Assembly (NCBI GenBank): GCA_019873625.1
Contig: JAIOAW010000003.1
Location: forward strand, 1 to 39,674
Direction of reading: 5' to 3'
Source: Chloroflexota bacterium
GTDB taxonomy: Bacteria > Chloroflexota > Anaerolineae > UBA1429
Length of the DNA stretch: 39,674 bases
In this document: piece by piece, positions 39,657 through 39,674 of the stretch
Numbering within the stretch: the stretch's first letter is position 1
How the letters are laid out: every line of letters starts with the position of its first letter
Notes under the pieces: model-generated
What the model was told of the DNA's origin: nothing
The model's database searches: none
The model's input: only the letters and a program-made list of their open reading frames with translations
Translations under genes and position numbers: made by a program

Positions 39657-39674
39657 TGTTTTCGAGCAAACTCT
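39657..39674 (+). CDS. third substrate-binding lipoprotein gene, cut by the window end
   Basis: The first six codons, MFSSKL, match the start of the second paralogue (MFSDKL) and are preceded by the same GAGGAGGG site, a long leader with the shared element and a strong promoter. This supports a third member of the family. Only the first residues are visible, so the rest is inference. Confidence 0.7.

Noticed and set aside
39582-39674. A conserved leader peptide in all three binding-protein leaders
   Set aside because: In the third copy the GTG frame has no stop before the main gene and runs through it out of frame, so only the nucleotide element is shared.

Overview
The window is GC-rich, gene-dense chromosomal DNA. 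It most resembles a Chloroflexota bacterium (Anaerolineae-like, possibly thermophilic). The main pointers are lipoproteins with long Ala/Pro/Thr/Gln linkers after a Tat-type signal, a ParB-like/universal-stress fusion, DUF362 ferredoxins and frequent GTG/TTG starts behind strong AGGAGG sites. This placement is inference; there is no rRNA here. A superoxide reductase and many Fe-S proteins suggest an anaerobe or microaerophile that meets oxygen.

Region 1 (1-4300, minus strand) is a sulfur/Fe-S operon: 2[4Fe-4S] ferredoxin, IscS-like protein, IscU-like scaffold fused to a MIP18/DUF59-like domain, TusA, DsrE-like protein, a zinc ribbon, then a DJ-1/PfpI protein and a one-iron superoxide reductase. 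The IscS-like protein lacks the PLP-binding lysine (Leu207) and several other PLP contacts but keeps its loop cysteine (Cys326). It is therefore unlikely to be an ordinary cysteine desulfurase. A CAT-anticodon tRNA with its own promoter and terminator follows.

Region 2 (4.5-31.5 kb) is mixed housekeeping and accessory content: esterases, HD hydrolase, nitroreductase, TelA, a Cys-rich ferredoxin, GalT, a zinc-ribbon membrane protein, an M23 peptidase, a ParB-like/DUF4032-like/Usp-Usp fusion, MBL hydrolase and NagB, a ParB-DUF362 pair, a UroD-family methyltransferase, a membrane methyltransferase, an AbrB transporter, a cytidylate-kinase-like protein, a solo CBM48 protein, YifB/ComM, an MFS exporter, a Rieske oxygenase and a tungstate-type ABC transporter (tupBCA). 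Several families of perfect hairpin repeats sit between these genes.

Region 3 (31.5 kb to the end, plus strand) is a duplicated carbohydrate ABC module: two near-identical solute-binding lipoproteins, two permeases, two tandem NAD-dependent epimerase/dehydratases, then the first codons of a third solute-binding protein at the window edge. No ATPase for it is present. Each binding-protein gene has its own sigma-70-type promoter, a 300-420 nt leader and a shared SD-like leader element 82-94 nt before the start codon. The two complete binding-protein genes share a 230-bp tract identical at every base inside more diverged sequence, which points to gene conversion.

The strongest candidates for something undescribed are the lysine-less IscS with its IscU-MIP18 partner, and the conserved leaders of the binding-protein genes.
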